Below are positions 1-9,375 of a DNA stretch of 64,000 bases, one piece after another. The notes beneath the pieces are model-generated. The model was given only the letters and a program-made list of their open reading frames with translations, was not told the DNA's origin and did no database searches. The position numbers and the translations under genes were made by a program. Origin of the DNA: JAHBNG01 sp039028975 (lineage in GTDB: Bacteria; Chloroflexota; Anaerolineae; Caldilineales; Caldilineaceae). The stretch lies in assembly GCA_039028975.1 (NCBI GenBank), contig JBCCHB010000031.1, positions 1 through 64,000 on the forward strand, given 5' to 3'. Position 1 is the stretch's first letter; each line of letters opens with the position of its first letter.

Positions 1-24
1 GCCACTCGAAATTTCGTTTCCGCA

Positions 25-186
25 CTATACTGTTTCCGTTTGGGTGTCATTTTTCCTCCACATGTTTGCTAGATCTTCTATCTTAACATGTGGTCCACTT
101 ATTGGGGACCAGTATAGAGGGTCATCCCCCACAAGCTGATGATAGGCGGAATCGATCAATTCGCGACGTGGGACATGATTAGACAT
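25..186 (-). CDS. possible small hypothetical protein (53 aa)
   Basis: An open frame beginning MSNHVPRREL and ending LANMWRKND reads leftward to a stop at 25. I recognise no family. The frame is open further upstream, but that part is just one arm of the 188-252 hairpin read through, so the start at 186 is the more sensible choice. No convincing ribosome-binding site is visible. It may be a real short protein, a gene remnant, or chance. Confidence 0.2.
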   Translation of the reverse strand: MSNHVPRRELIDSAYHQLVGDDPLYWSPISGPHVKIEDLANMWRKNDTQTETV

Positions 187-187
187 C

Positions 188-252
188 AAGAAAAAGATTT
201 TCCAACCGCCCCCTGAGCGTGTCGAAGGGTAAGGGCGGAAAATCTTTTTCTT
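188..252. repeat. long hairpin with CTGAGCGTGTCGAAGGG core
   Basis: Left arm 188-211 (AAGAAAAAGATTTTCC then ACCGCCC) pairs with right arm 231-252 (GGGCGGAAAATC then TTTTTCTT), with one bulge. The loop carries CCCTGAGCGTGTCGAAGGG, itself palindromic and of a type I recall as a scattered intergenic repeat in many bacterial genomes. It looks like a small mobile or repeat element rather than a simple terminator, because A/T runs lie inside both arms. Confidence 0.6.
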
Positions 253-520
253 AAAAACTATAGTGCAGTGTGGTGTCAATCGGGCCGTAAGATGAAAATT
301 GTCTCATGTATTGTAGGGTGGCTCCTGGCCCCAAAATGGTTTTTCCTCATTTTATCACACCACGAACCAAACGCCCTCTCTTAAATCATATCCCATCAAC
401 ACCCAACCTCAAATCCGTTCTCTCTCGAAATCCGCTGTAGTTTTTTCGCTGGGGCGTAGCCCCAGACCCCTCCCCACAGCCTTCGGCACCCGCCAACACC
501 CCTCCCGGCCAGCCCTACTC

Positions 521-606
521 TATACTCTGCTCTGTGCAAAAACCAGAGTTGACGCCTTAGCTGTTTGGATACGGAAAACTCTGGTTTTCGCTACAACCGC
601 ATTATA
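521..606. repeat. family 1 inverted-repeat element (MITE-like)
   Basis: It starts TATACTCTGCTCTG and ends ACAACCGCATTATA, with inner arms AAAACCAGAGTT and AACTCTGGTTTT. Both ends match the family consensus seen at 9376-9460. It lies downstream of the NACHT gene (leftward) and has no coding capacity. Confidence 0.7.
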
Positions 607-689
607 AACCTCTTCCTTGATCTCCCTTGCCCAGGGTTCAGAAGAGCAGACTTTCCAGAGGCCAGAGGCCCCAGAGAGACAGAGGCCAA

Positions 690-3600
690 CTACAAGGGGG
701 ACAACACCCGAAAGCCCAACCACTCAACACGAACCGTCGGACTGAAGTTGAGGCTGCGAGTGGCGCAGCGGACATCGAAATCAAAGTGGTCAAACGAGCC
801 GCCGCGGCACATGCGGGTCCCGCCATCTTCTGGGTCTTCGCGACCATCTTCAGGATCGTACGGATATGGCTTGTAGAGGCTGGAGGTCCATTCAAAAACG
901 TTGCCCGCCATATCCATGATACCAGATTCGGCATTGCCTGACGGAAAAAGACCCACCGCGGTTGTACGACCAATGCCCGTATCGACCATATTACAATTCA
1001 TCGGGTCAAACTCATCTCCCCAAGGATAGATGCGGCCATCGGTGTGGCGGGCGGCCCGTTCCCAGTGGGCTTCGCTGGGCAAGGTAATCGGCCTATCGAG
1101 TTCCTGGCTCAGCCAGCGGCAGAAAGCCATGGCCTCATACCAGCTTACGCCAATTTGGGGGTGGTTGGGCGTCTGGAAGACGGACATATTGGATTGTGGC
1201 CCTTCTAGCTCTTCCATCTGCCGCCACTGCCAGCCCGCCTCGGTCCAGAAAGACGGTTCCTGATAGCCGCCGGCACGGATAAAGGCACCATACTGGGCTA
1301 CCGTAATAGGGTAGCGGCTGATCTGGTAGGGTTTGGTGATGTGGGTGCAGCTGAATTGGGGCCTTTCACGACTTAATCCTCGGTGATCCTTTTCAGGATC
1401 GGTCCCCATGATAAATGGCCCGGCCTCAATCGGCACCCAGTCGATGTCGGGCAGCCCCTTTTTCAAATCTACGCCAGGACGAGGATCACCCAATTGGCCC
1501 AGGGCGGTACCGGCTTCGGCCCGCTCGATGGGCGTCAGGTATTGGGTCTGGGGCAGCTTCACCAAACGGTTGCGCAGCCGCTTCAGGAACGCCTTGCCGC
1601 CGTCTGTCTTGTCGTCGCCTTCAATGGTGGCTTGGTCCACCAGGCTGGCCATCTGGCCGGACCAGACGACGCTACGCCAAGCCGCCTCGCTACGGGGTGT
1701 CTCCTTGGGGCAGAGGGCGTAGGCCAAGTCCAGTACATCCATCTCCCGCTGATTGTTGTAGAAGAGTTCTTCGGCTCCCATCAGCGCGGCCACCCGCCAA
1801 TAGTGGCCCTCCTTGACGTGGGTTTGATAGGTGCGAATGTAGCCGCGCCCCCGATTCATGTAACAGCCCGCCAAGTACTCCTGAAAGGTGCGGTGGGGGA
1901 AGCTGTAGGTTTGAGGTTTGACGGCTCCTGAAATGATCCCAGAGTTAGCTTGTGTACCACCGCGCCCCACCAGCAGTCCGGCCCGATGGTCGATATATTC
2001 CAGAAACTCATTGGCCAGCAACGTGTCGCCCTCCAAAAGATTTTCCAGCAAAACCAACAGAGTGCCGCGCCCTAAGGATTGTTGCCGATTCTGACGTTCC
2101 TGGTTTCGCGGACTCCGGGTTCGAGCCTTATTCTCCAGCTCACCCACTTGGCGGTCCGCGGCCTGGGCGGTATGGGCTTCGTAGGCCAATCGCTCTAAGA
2201 TGCGACGCAGCCTACGTCCGTCGGCCAGCAGTTCATCCAGTTCCGGCGAGAGGGCGGTAACCTGATCTTTGTTCTGCTGCCAGCGGTTCATGAGCAGATC
2301 CACGGCCAAACTGTACAGCTCCACCCGCTTGTCGGGAAGCTTGGTCTCCTTCTGGTGGATGATGGTCATGGTGGTCAGCAGCATGGGGTTCTGCGCTAGT
2401 TCCCGTAAATTACCAGCCACCACCCGCTGCAAATCCTGAATGTTTAAGTCGGCCCGGCGCTGGTCCATGCGGCCCAGACGCTGCTGGGTGCGGTACCAAG
2501 CTTTGACAAATTCAGCCATCTGCTCTTGGGTAAAGGGGGCCAGGGTAAAAGATTCAAAGCCAGGCAGCATACCCTGGAAGGCGGAGCGAATTCGACAGGT
2601 GACGATGATTTGGGCAATGGCCGGATAGTGGCGTTGGATGGCCGGAATGGTCTGATAGAGCAGCGGGCGCAACCGCTCTGGTACTTCATCCAAGCCATCC
2701 AACACCAGCAGAATGGAGGTCTCTTCTTTGGTTGGGGCTGGTTTACTTTGGGCTGCTTTCGTTGGGTCTACTTGCGTTTGTGCAAGGGCCACCAATTGGG
2801 GAGCCAGGTCGCCCAGTCGCTTCCCGTCCAGCCAGCGGCGCCACTCGTCAGTCAGCAGATTGAGCAGTTGGCTCTCCTGCTCTCGCTGGCGGCCCTTTTG
2901 GAAGGCTGGATCCTGGCTCAGGTCATCCAGAGCGGGGATCAGCTCATGGAGAACCACAAAGATGGGCAAGTGGCCCGCTTGTCCTTTTAGCAATCTGGTG
3001 GCGTGTTGGCCGGTCAGCTGGCGTACAAAGGTACTCTTGCCGCTGCCTGGGTCGCCCAGCAGCAGCAGATTGGGATGCTGCTCCGCGGCTTCTTGGGCTT
3101 TGACGGGGATCTCCGTATTGCCACGGACCAACTGCCCTTTCTTTTTAGCGTCGGCCTTCTCCTGCTCGGTCAATTTACGTCGTCGGGTTGTGTCGAGCTG
3201 AATATAGACATCTTCCAGGCAAGGCTCCTGTCCAGCACCCATCTCACCGCCCACGGCAGCCAGGGGAAGGGCATCGCATTCGAGTCTGAGGGTTTGGAGG
3301 TAGGGGGTGAAAAGTTTGTGGTTGCTGGCTGCTGGTTGCTGGAGGTTCGTTGCTAGTGGTTCGTTGGTCTCGGGATCGTCTTCAGCGTTATGTTTACGTG
3401 GGTCGTTGGGGTTTGTTTGGTGGATGGTCACTTGGGCGTTGGGGCCGGTGATGTTGATGGGGCTGGGCATGGAGTGGGCTGCCACGCCGCCGCTGAGGGC
3501 CACAGGGCCGCTGCTCTCGATTTTGATGAGGGATTCGGCGTAGCGTTCGGCATTGCCCAGTTGGGCCAGTTCGGTCCGCAGGGTTTGGGTGAAGGTGGTC

Positions 3601-4052
3601 AGGATTTCTTGGTTGGCGCTCTGCTGGACTAGTTCCAAGGTGTTGAGCTGTGCATGGAGTTCGTCCAGGGTCTCCAGCAATTGATCATCAGCGGCTACCC
3701 GTTCCATCAGTTGGTCGGCCAGTTGAGGGGTAAAGATCCCATCAATTTCCCACTCAGGGTCCGCTTCTGAGCCAGGCCCTGGGAGTGCATTTGGTACGAT
3801 ACCCGCTTCATTGGCCGCGTCCACCCAGCGCTGAATCTGCTCGGCCAGCAGGTTGCCCCCTACGCCACCCACAATTGGTCCCACCGATGCCCAAAAGAGG
3901 CTCGGGTCGCCAGCCGCCACCGCACTGACAAAGGGAGCCAGGGCAGCAAAAGAGATGAGGCCGTAGGCGTGGTTGGGCAGTTGGACGGCAGCGCCGTGGA
4001 GCAGAGAATGGAGCCGGTCTTTTACTTGGTTTCGCCATTTAGGGATGTTCAT
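690..4052 (-). CDS. NACHT-domain NTPase with C-terminal FGE/SUMF1-like domain
   Basis: A 1120-residue protein. An N-terminal region with hydrophobic helices (about 28-70) is followed by a heptad-rich stretch near 110-165. A NACHT/STAND NTPase follows, with Walker A GDPGSGKSTF near 333-342 and Walker B ILLVLDGLDEVPE near 450. A helical region leads to a formylglycine-generating-enzyme-like (FGE-sulfatase, PF03781) domain from about 868 to the end, marked by FIMGTDPE, YPITVAQYGAF, PSEAHWERAAR, GNVFEWTSS and CRGGSFDHF. The family knowledge is that NACHT proteins are self-assembling signal-transducing ATPases (bacterial NLR-like), and that FGE-like folds serve as enzymes or ligand-binding modules. 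I do not see the paired catalytic cysteines of true sulfatase-activating FGE, so a binding or sensing role is more likely. It stands alone, with repeats on both sides. Start at 4052 is the first ATG; the Shine-Dalgarno site is weak. Confidence 0.85.
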   Translation of the reverse strand: MNIPKWRNQVKDRLHSLLHGAAVQLPNHAYGLISFAALAPFVSAVAAGDPSLFWASVGPIVGGVGGNLLAEQIQRWVDAANEAGIVPNALPGPGSEADPEWEIDGIFTPQLADQLMERVAADDQLLETLDELHAQLNTLELVQQSANQEILTTFTQTLRTELAQLGNAERYAESLIKIESSGPVALSGGVAAHSMPSPINITGPNAQVTIHQTNPNDPRKHNAEDDPETNEPLATNLQQPAASNHKLFTPYLQTLRLECDALPLAAVGGEMGAGQEPCLEDVYIQLDTTRRRKLTEQEKADAKKKGQLVRGNTEIPVKAQEAAEQHPNLLLLGDPGSGKSTFVRQLTGQHATRLLKGQAGHLPIFVVLHELIPALDDLSQDPAFQKGRQREQESQLLNLLTDEWRRWLDGKRLGDLAPQLVALAQTQVDPTKAAQSKPAPTKEETSILLVLDGLDEVPERLRPLLYQTIPAIQRHYPAIAQIIVTCRIRSAFQGMLPGFESFTLAPFTQEQMAEFVKAWYRTQQRLGRMDQRRADLNIQDLQRVVAGNLRELAQNPMLLTTMTIIHQKETKLPDKRVELYSLAVDLLMNRWQQNKDQVTALSPELDELLADGRRLRRILERLAYEAHTAQAADRQVGELENKARTRSPRNQERQNRQQSLGRGTLLVLLENLLEGDTLLANEFLEYIDHRAGLLVGRGGTQANSGIISGAVKPQTYSFPHRTFQEYLAGCYMNRGRGYIRTYQTHVKEGHYWRVAALMGAEELFYNNQREMDVLDLAYALCPKETPRSEAAWRSVVWSGQMASLVDQATIEGDDKTDGGKAFLKRLRNRLVKLPQTQYLTPIERAEAGTALGQLGDPRPGVDLKKGLPDIDWVPIEAGPFIMGTDPEKDHRGLSRERPQFSCTHITKPYQISRYPITVAQYGAFIRAGGYQEPSFWTEAGWQWRQMEELEGPQSNMSVFQTPNHPQIGVSWYEAMAFCRWLSQELDRPITLPSEAHWERAARHTDGRIYPWGDEFDPMNCNMVDTGIGRTTAVGLFPSGNAESGIMDMAGNVFEWTSSLYKPYPYDPEDGREDPEDGGTRMCRGGSFDHFDFDVRCATRSLNFSPTVRVEWLGFRVLSPL

Positions 4053-4228
4053 AGGGGATCTGTTTCACCATAAAACAATCAAAGTTAACGAGGATCTACC
4101 TGAGAAAAATAGTCGTGCATTGTCAGGGAAATTATGACAAATTTAACCCTAGCCCGTCCATTTTGGCTTAGCTTTACCCATAAGTCGAGAGTGGGAAGAA
4201 GATGTAGCCAACCCTACAGAATGTGCAG

Positions 4229-4428
4229 TGTCATTTCGAGCCAACCTATGCCCAAAAAGAGGGTTATACAGCAGAACAAAGTGAATTCCACAAGTTCGTT
4301 TCGCTCCTAGCGAGAAATCTGGGTGCCACAAGCACAAGATTTCTTGCTAGGGACCCATCGATCGGGCTGGCTCCCCTTGTTTTCTCCGCTCAAGCGGCCA
4401 TATAGTGAGCAGATGGCTCGAAATGACA
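4229..4428. repeat. family 3 nested inverted repeat (TGTCATTTCGAGCC)
   Basis: A perfect 14-bp outer arm TGTCATTTCGAGCC (4229-4242) pairs with GGCTCGAAATGACA (4415-4428). An inner near-perfect arm TCCTAGCGAGAAATCT pairs with AGATTTCTTGCTAGGGA around a short loop. The two nested palindromes could fold into a large cruciform or RNA stem. A weaker relative is at 58275-58368. Confidence 0.7.
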
Positions 4429-4432
4429 ATGA

Positions 4433-4919
4433 AGTATCTCTTTTTCTATTGCAAATCCTACGCATTCTCCCCTAAAAAAAATGCAGAAAAAACTAAGCCA
4501 TTTTGGGCAGGAAGGTGGCGAAATCGACCTGTTCCAAGCGAAACTCACGGATTTTTGACGTCCAACACCCTGCAAGGGCGGTCTACCAATGGTCCTAATG
4601 TTGCAAAATTTAGGACACACTGCAGTAGTGCACTGTAATCGAAATTATGACGAATTAGAAGGGCCATTTGTAGGTGCGGCTTGCAGCCGCACGAGCGTCA
4701 AAAATACCGTCTCTTCTCTTGAAAATGGACGGTCGGCCACGCTTGCGCAGTTGAAAACAGCGCCTACATCTTACCTTTCACAACTTATTTCACAGAACAG
4801 CAGGACTCTGAGGTAGAACCTCACCAAGTATAATTTTTATGTACGAAGTGTAAAGAGAACGATGAATTTTGTCAAAATGAGGAGACGGAATTCACCATTC
4901 ACCATTCACCACTCTACCT
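4433..4919. other. intergenic region, small hairpin only
   Basis: No credible gene is seen. It contains an 8-bp hairpin GTGCGGCT-tgc-AGCCGCAC at 4674-4692 with flanks TTGTAGGTGCGG and GCGCCTACATCT that pair over a longer distance. It also has a short tandem run of the unit ATTCACC near 4890-4910, just past the stop codon of the leftward secreted-protein gene. Confidence 0.5.
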
Positions 4920-7900
4920 CTACAAAACCGGAATAAAGATCACTGGCTCCAACCTTTCGTCATCATCTTCTTCTTCAGGCTCGGAGACAATCTCCAAATT
5001 AGTGGGCAATTCTCCTGTTCCGGTGACCAAACACTTGTCCACCCGATCGGGATCGATGATCGGTTCAACCTCCTGGCCGCCAGCCACGTTGAAGTCATAG
5101 ACAATATCCACCTCGTTGGTGATGGGTGACATATTGACGGGTAGTGGGGTGGCCAATTGGGCGCTGTAGTTGATGATGGCGGTGCTGTTTGGCGGCAGCA
5201 CATCGACGGCAACCACGAATTGATTGCGAGCGGCATCGTAGTTGGGGGCAATGGGTCCGTTCCCGTTCAAGGTCACCGAGTTGAGCAACAGATCGACGCT
5301 CCCGTCAAGCTGTACGTCCAGGTAGACGTTGGTTGCCGTCAACCGCACCGAGTTGGTGATTTCAACGGTATACTGCAAAACATCGCCGGGCCTGGCTACG
5401 GGGGTGCCATCACTGCTGGTTGATGGGGTCTGAATGGATTGACGGACTTCCAAATCCGTACCCGTTATCAACGTGATGGTTGGTAGAGGAATGGGTGAGC
5501 CAATGGGGCCTGATGTCACCTCACCCGCATTGGTGCTGGTAACCGTGGCTTGGTTGACGATGCTGGTGGCACAACTTGCTAGCGATTCGACCGCGACGCG
5601 AATGGTGACCGTAACCGTCTCGCCCGGGTCCACTGTGCCAATATTCACCACCACTCGGGTGTCGCCAATCTGGTTGCCTTCCACAACCGTTCCTTTGGAG
5701 GTGACAACCTGGCCTGGTTTGATGGTGGTATAGATGCTCACAACATCGACCAACTGCACGCCGGTGGCTGGTAATCCACCTGTGTTGCGAACGAAGATCT
5801 CGTAAAGGACGGTATCACCTGGCGAGGCCATGCGATCCCCACCCAAATCCACAAAGAGCGTATCGACTTTTTCCAATGTCAGGTTGGGATCATCGGGCGG
5901 ATTGATGAGGACCATGGCATCATCGCTGTCGGTCAACGGGTTGCCGCTCTCGTCGACACCTTCCGCCGTGACTACGTTGGTGTGAACCATATCATCACCA
6001 TCGGCATCGTTCTGCGCAATTTCGCCATTGATCAATTGGGTAAAGGTACAGGTGTAGGCGCCAGCGACAGGAATCTGCTGGGGGACGGAACAGGTGGTGT
6101 TGGGCAGAATGGTCACGTCGCCAAAGACACTATCGTTGATGCGATTGATGGTGGCGACATCCGCTGCCCCGGTATTGCTGATGACGATGGTAAAGACCAC
6201 ATCCTGACCCGCCTCGTCCACAATGGTTACGTTGGGTGTTTTGGTAACGGCAATGCTGCCTGGGGGGTCAAAGTCCACCCAGGCGTCATCAGACGGTGAC
6301 ACGGAATTGCCTTCATCGTCGGTTAGCTGGGCAGTGGCCACATTCACATGGGGTTCACCAGCCGTGCCAGAGAGAAACTGAGTAAAGGCGCAGCGATAGA
6401 TTCCAGCAGGAGCGATGCGTTGAGGCACAGAGCAGGTGGTCCCAGCGATGTCGGGTATCACTCCAAAGACACTATCGCTGATTACGGTTAGGGTCAATGG
6501 TTCGCCGCTCGTATTCTCAATTTCCAGAGTAAAGGTGACGTTGCCACCGGCTTCTGGCACAATCAATGGATCCGCGGTCTTGGTCAGGATGGCGGTCGGC
6601 AGCACGTCCACGGTTTCGGTATCCGTGACTGGTGTGGTTGGTGTGCCGGTGGGGTCTTCACCAGTCACCGTCACCACATTGGTGGTATCCACAAAGAGGG
6701 GCATCACGCAGTTGTAGAGCCACTGTTCGGTTAAGTCCAGGGCAACATCTTGATTAACGTCCCCCACATTGGCTGGACCATTTACGATCGGGGTAACGGA
6801 AGAACAGGTATCATCGGCAATCGTTATGTTGGTCAGTGGGACATTCCCCGTATTGCTGACCGTGTAAGTGTAGGTCACGGGTGTCCCGGCGGCTACTTGA
6901 TTTTCGCTGGCTATCTTGAGTACGTCAATGCCAGGATCCATACCGAAGTAGTGGCTGGGATCCGAGTCGCTGACGGTAAGGGTAGTGGTCATCCCTGGGC
7001 CACTCGATAGGTCAGGAGTTGTCCCTGTAACGGAACCAGTATTTGTATATTGACCAGTGATAGATGTACCGGCGGTTTGGTAAGTCCAGCTTTCGTTGAT
7101 GGAGAGGAGCCCATCATTATTGAGGTCCGGGCCAACAAAGTTGGCAGGTGAAATGACCCCAAGTACATCATCAGTTAGCGCGATATCGGTCAAGGTTACA
7201 TTGCCCGTATTGGTGATGACGTAGCTCCACGTAATGATTTCGCCAGCTCCAACGAGAGGTCCTGTAACTGTATCGGCGTCCACGCCATTGGTGGCCTTTT
7301 CAAGATCGATTAAGGGACTGACGCCGAAGTAGTGGCTTGGATCCGTGTCGCTGACGGTCAGCGTAGTGGTTGCGTTGGGTCCCGTTGATAGGTTGGGCGT
7401 ATCGCCAGTAACGGTTCCTGTATTGGTGTATTGACCAGTGATTGCCGTGCCGGTGGCTTGGTAGGTCCAGCTTTCATTAACGGAGAGTAGCCCATCGTTA
7501 TTGAGGTCCGGGCCGACAAAGTTGGCAGGCAAAATAGCCCCAATCCTGTCGTCGGTTAGCCCGATATGGGTCAGGGTCACGTTCCCTGTATTGGTGATTA
7601 CGTAGGTCCAAGTCACTAGGCCACCCGATTCGACTAGAGGGCCTGTCACCCTATCAGCGTCTTCACCGTTGGTGGCCTTTTCCAGCTCAATGGATGGGCT
7701 AACGCCGAAGTAGTGGCTTGGGTCCGTGTCGCTAACGGTAAGGGTCGTGGTCATGCCTGGTCCCACGGAAACATTGGGGGCATCACCTGTCACGGTTCCT
7801 GTATTAGTGTATTGACCTGTAATGGCCGTACCCGTTGTCTGGTATGTCCAACTTTCGTTTACGGAAAGCAAGCCGTCGCTGTTTTGATCAGAACCGATAA

Positions 7901-9191
7901 AGTTAGCAGCTCCAATCAAACCAAGTACATCGTCAGTTAGCCCAATATTGGTTAACGTCACGTTCCCTGTATTGGTGATGACATAGGTCCAGGTAACCTG
8001 GCCGCCCGCTGCAACCAAAGGCCCGGTCACGCTGTCGGCATCTTGGCCATTGGTCGATTTTTCAATGTCGATGGCAGGGGTGATACTGAAGTAGTGGCTT
8101 GGGTCCGTGTCGCTTACGGTGATGGTCGGTGTGATAATTCCCGCTAAAACAGGAACGGTACCGATGACCGTTCCCACATTCGTGTATTGTCCCTGAGTCG
8201 CCGTTCCCGTTGCTAGGTAGGTCCAGCTTTCGCCCATAGACAAAATATCGTCACTGTTGGCATCTGTGCTGAGATCTCGATTGATCTGGAGACTCACGTC
8301 GCTGTCGAGAATCTGAATGTCGGCTGCGGAGAATGGAACGCCGTGGGTAATGGTTCCTGTATTGGTAATCTGGTAGGTCCAGGTAACTGGATCGCCCGCT
8401 AAGATTTGGGGGCCTGTCGGTTCATCGGCATCGGAGCCATTCGTCGATTTTTCGATCTCTATGCTGGGTACCCGATAAACATAGCGCAATTCGACACATG
8501 CTTCAGCAGTGGTTCTCACCATCAGATCAAAGTTAGGACCAGCGAAAAATGATGTGGCGGCTCTTGCTGTAATGGGTAGCGAAAGAGAGGCCGGGCCAAT
8601 AAACTCAATGGGAATCGTGTTGGTAAATTGTCCTGATAATGTATTGAAGTCTGCAAACACTAAGGTATGACCTTCGTCTTCATCTAGCTGAGGCGTCATA
8701 AAGTCCTCATCGGTATCTAAAACGCGCGTTGTAGAGCCATCAGGCAAAGACGCGTCCACTTGAGCGATATAGGTACCTTCAAAAACCTGTAGACCAAGAT
8801 CGGTATTCGTTATGGTAACCGATGCATCCATATCCACAGTGACAGTATACTGAACGCTATCCAAGACACCGAGTGTCGTATCAAAAGGGGTCAGCAAAAG
8901 AACATTGGGATTATCGGCTCGAATAAAGCTGAGGGGTTCACAGACGGGTCCCACATCTTGAACGTAGGGGGTTTGTGCATTGGCGCTTACGTTTACAGCC
9001 ATCAGAGCAATCATTGCCCAGAAAAATGCACCTAGTAGTGCCCAAACCGGTCTCCAAAGTGACTTGACTAAGATATTCCCTATCAGTAACGAGGAACATG
9101 GAGGTAGATTAGGGGATAATTTCGACTGGCGAATTAGCCAATGGGTGGACTTACTCTTCGGGTGCGAAGAAATAGGTGTATGCTTTCGCAT
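4920..9191 (-). CDS. giant secreted DUF11-type repeat protein
   Basis: A 1423-residue exported protein. A long basic leader precedes a hydrophobic segment (about 45-72: ...WALLGAFFWAMIALMAV...ANAQT) that fits a signal peptide with an extended n-region. After a unique domain come about nine Ig-like units of the DUF11/DUF7507 type. Units 1-4 are closely related (each about 127 residues: IDLEKATNG..DAD, VTWTYVITNTGNVTL, NNDGLLSVNESWTY, TVSDTDPSHYFG). The later units diverge. The C-terminus is acidic (EPEEEDDDERLEP), then a short hydrophobic end VIFIPVL. Such proteins are usually cell-surface stalks or adhesins. No LPXTG motif is present. The terminal hydrophobic motif resembles the end of the second giant protein (59207-63412). 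The start at 9191 is ATG with AAAGGA upstream at long spacing. Confidence 0.85.
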   Translation of the reverse strand: MRKHTPISSHPKSKSTHWLIRQSKLSPNLPPCSSLLIGNILVKSLWRPVWALLGAFFWAMIALMAVNVSANAQTPYVQDVGPVCEPLSFIRADNPNVLLLTPFDTTLGVLDSVQYTVTVDMDASVTITNTDLGLQVFEGTYIAQVDASLPDGSTTRVLDTDEDFMTPQLDEDEGHTLVFADFNTLSGQFTNTIPIEFIGPASLSLPITARAATSFFAGPNFDLMVRTTAEACVELRYVYRVPSIEIEKSTNGSDADEPTGPQILAGDPVTWTYQITNTGTITHGVPFSAADIQILDSDVSLQINRDLSTDANSDDILSMGESWTYLATGTATQGQYTNVGTVIGTVPVLAGIITPTITVSDTDPSHYFSITPAIDIEKSTNGQDADSVTGPLVAAGGQVTWTYVITNTGNVTLTNIGLTDDVLGLIGAANFIGSDQNSDGLLSVNESWTYQTTGTAITGQYTNTGTVTGDAPNVSVGPGMTTTLTVSDTDPSHYFGVSPSIELEKATNGEDADRVTGPLVESGGLVTWTYVITNTGNVTLTHIGLTDDRIGAILPANFVGPDLNNDGLLSVNESWTYQATGTAITGQYTNTGTVTGDTPNLSTGPNATTTLTVSDTDPSHYFGVSPLIDLEKATNGVDADTVTGPLVGAGEIITWSYVITNTGNVTLTDIALTDDVLGVISPANFVGPDLNNDGLLSINESWTYQTAGTSITGQYTNTGSVTGTTPDLSSGPGMTTTLTVSDSDPSHYFGMDPGIDVLKIASENQVAAGTPVTYTYTVSNTGNVPLTNITIADDTCSSVTPIVNGPANVGDVNQDVALDLTEQWLYNCVMPLFVDTTNVVTVTGEDPTGTPTTPVTDTETVDVLPTAILTKTADPLIVPEAGGNVTFTLEIENTSGEPLTLTVISDSVFGVIPDIAGTTCSVPQRIAPAGIYRCAFTQFLSGTAGEPHVNVATAQLTDDEGNSVSPSDDAWVDFDPPGSIAVTKTPNVTIVDEAGQDVVFTIVISNTGAADVATINRINDSVFGDVTILPNTTCSVPQQIPVAGAYTCTFTQLINGEIAQNDADGDDMVHTNVVTAEGVDESGNPLTDSDDAMVLINPPDDPNLTLEKVDTLFVDLGGDRMASPGDTVLYEIFVRNTGGLPATGVQLVDVVSIYTTIKPGQVVTSKGTVVEGNQIGDTRVVVNIGTVDPGETVTVTIRVAVESLASCATSIVNQATVTSTNAGEVTSGPIGSPIPLPTITLITGTDLEVRQSIQTPSTSSDGTPVARPGDVLQYTVEITNSVRLTATNVYLDVQLDGSVDLLLNSVTLNGNGPIAPNYDAARNQFVVAVDVLPPNSTAIINYSAQLATPLPVNMSPITNEVDIVYDFNVAGGQEVEPIIDPDRVDKCLVTGTGELPTNLEIVSEPEEEDDDERLEPVIFIPVL
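6948..8475. repeat. tandem ~380-bp coding repeats
   Basis: The anchor AGTAGTGGCTTGGATCC, or close variants, recurs at about 6948, 7329, 7707 and 8088, a spacing of 378-381 bp (127 codons). These are the DNA counterparts of repeat units 1-4 of the secreted protein. The similarity at DNA level indicates recent duplication or gene conversion. Confidence 0.8.
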
Positions 9192-9375
9192 TATGGTTTC
9201 TCGGTCCTTTTTAAATCGACTTTTGTAGATGAAATGTGTTGATATCTACTGATGACGCAGAAGTACGTCATTTGTCGCGCGGCACTACGACAAATGTACG
9301 AACCATCTACTCTTTCATTGGCATGACAATCGATTTGAAGGGTTGAACGCGAAACGGGACTCATCCCGCCCTTTC
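9192..9375. other. divergent intergenic region with hairpin
   Basis: This is the upstream side shared by the leftward secreted-protein gene and the rightward acnA. It contains a 9-bp hairpin, CATTTGTCG (9269-9277) and CGACAAATG (9288-9296). Promoters for both genes should lie here or in 9461-9610, but I cannot assign a box with confidence. Confidence 0.4.

Noticed and set aside
1383..1931. Rightward open frame of 182 codons (and other long antisense frames) opposite the NACHT gene
   Set aside because: Shadow of the high-GC codon usage of the leftward gene; no domain or ribosome-binding site.
690..4052. Diversity-generating retroelement target (FGE-like C-terminus)
   Set aside because: No reverse transcriptase and no template/variable repeat pair were seen within the window; kept only as a question for the rest of the genome.
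4885..4915. Short tandem run of ATTCACC
   Set aside because: Only about three copies, non-coding, most likely simple-sequence slippage.
6948..8475. Regularly spaced repeats considered as a CRISPR-like or satellite array
   Set aside because: The unit is 127 codons long, in frame, and encodes Ig-like DUF11 domains; it is protein-coding.
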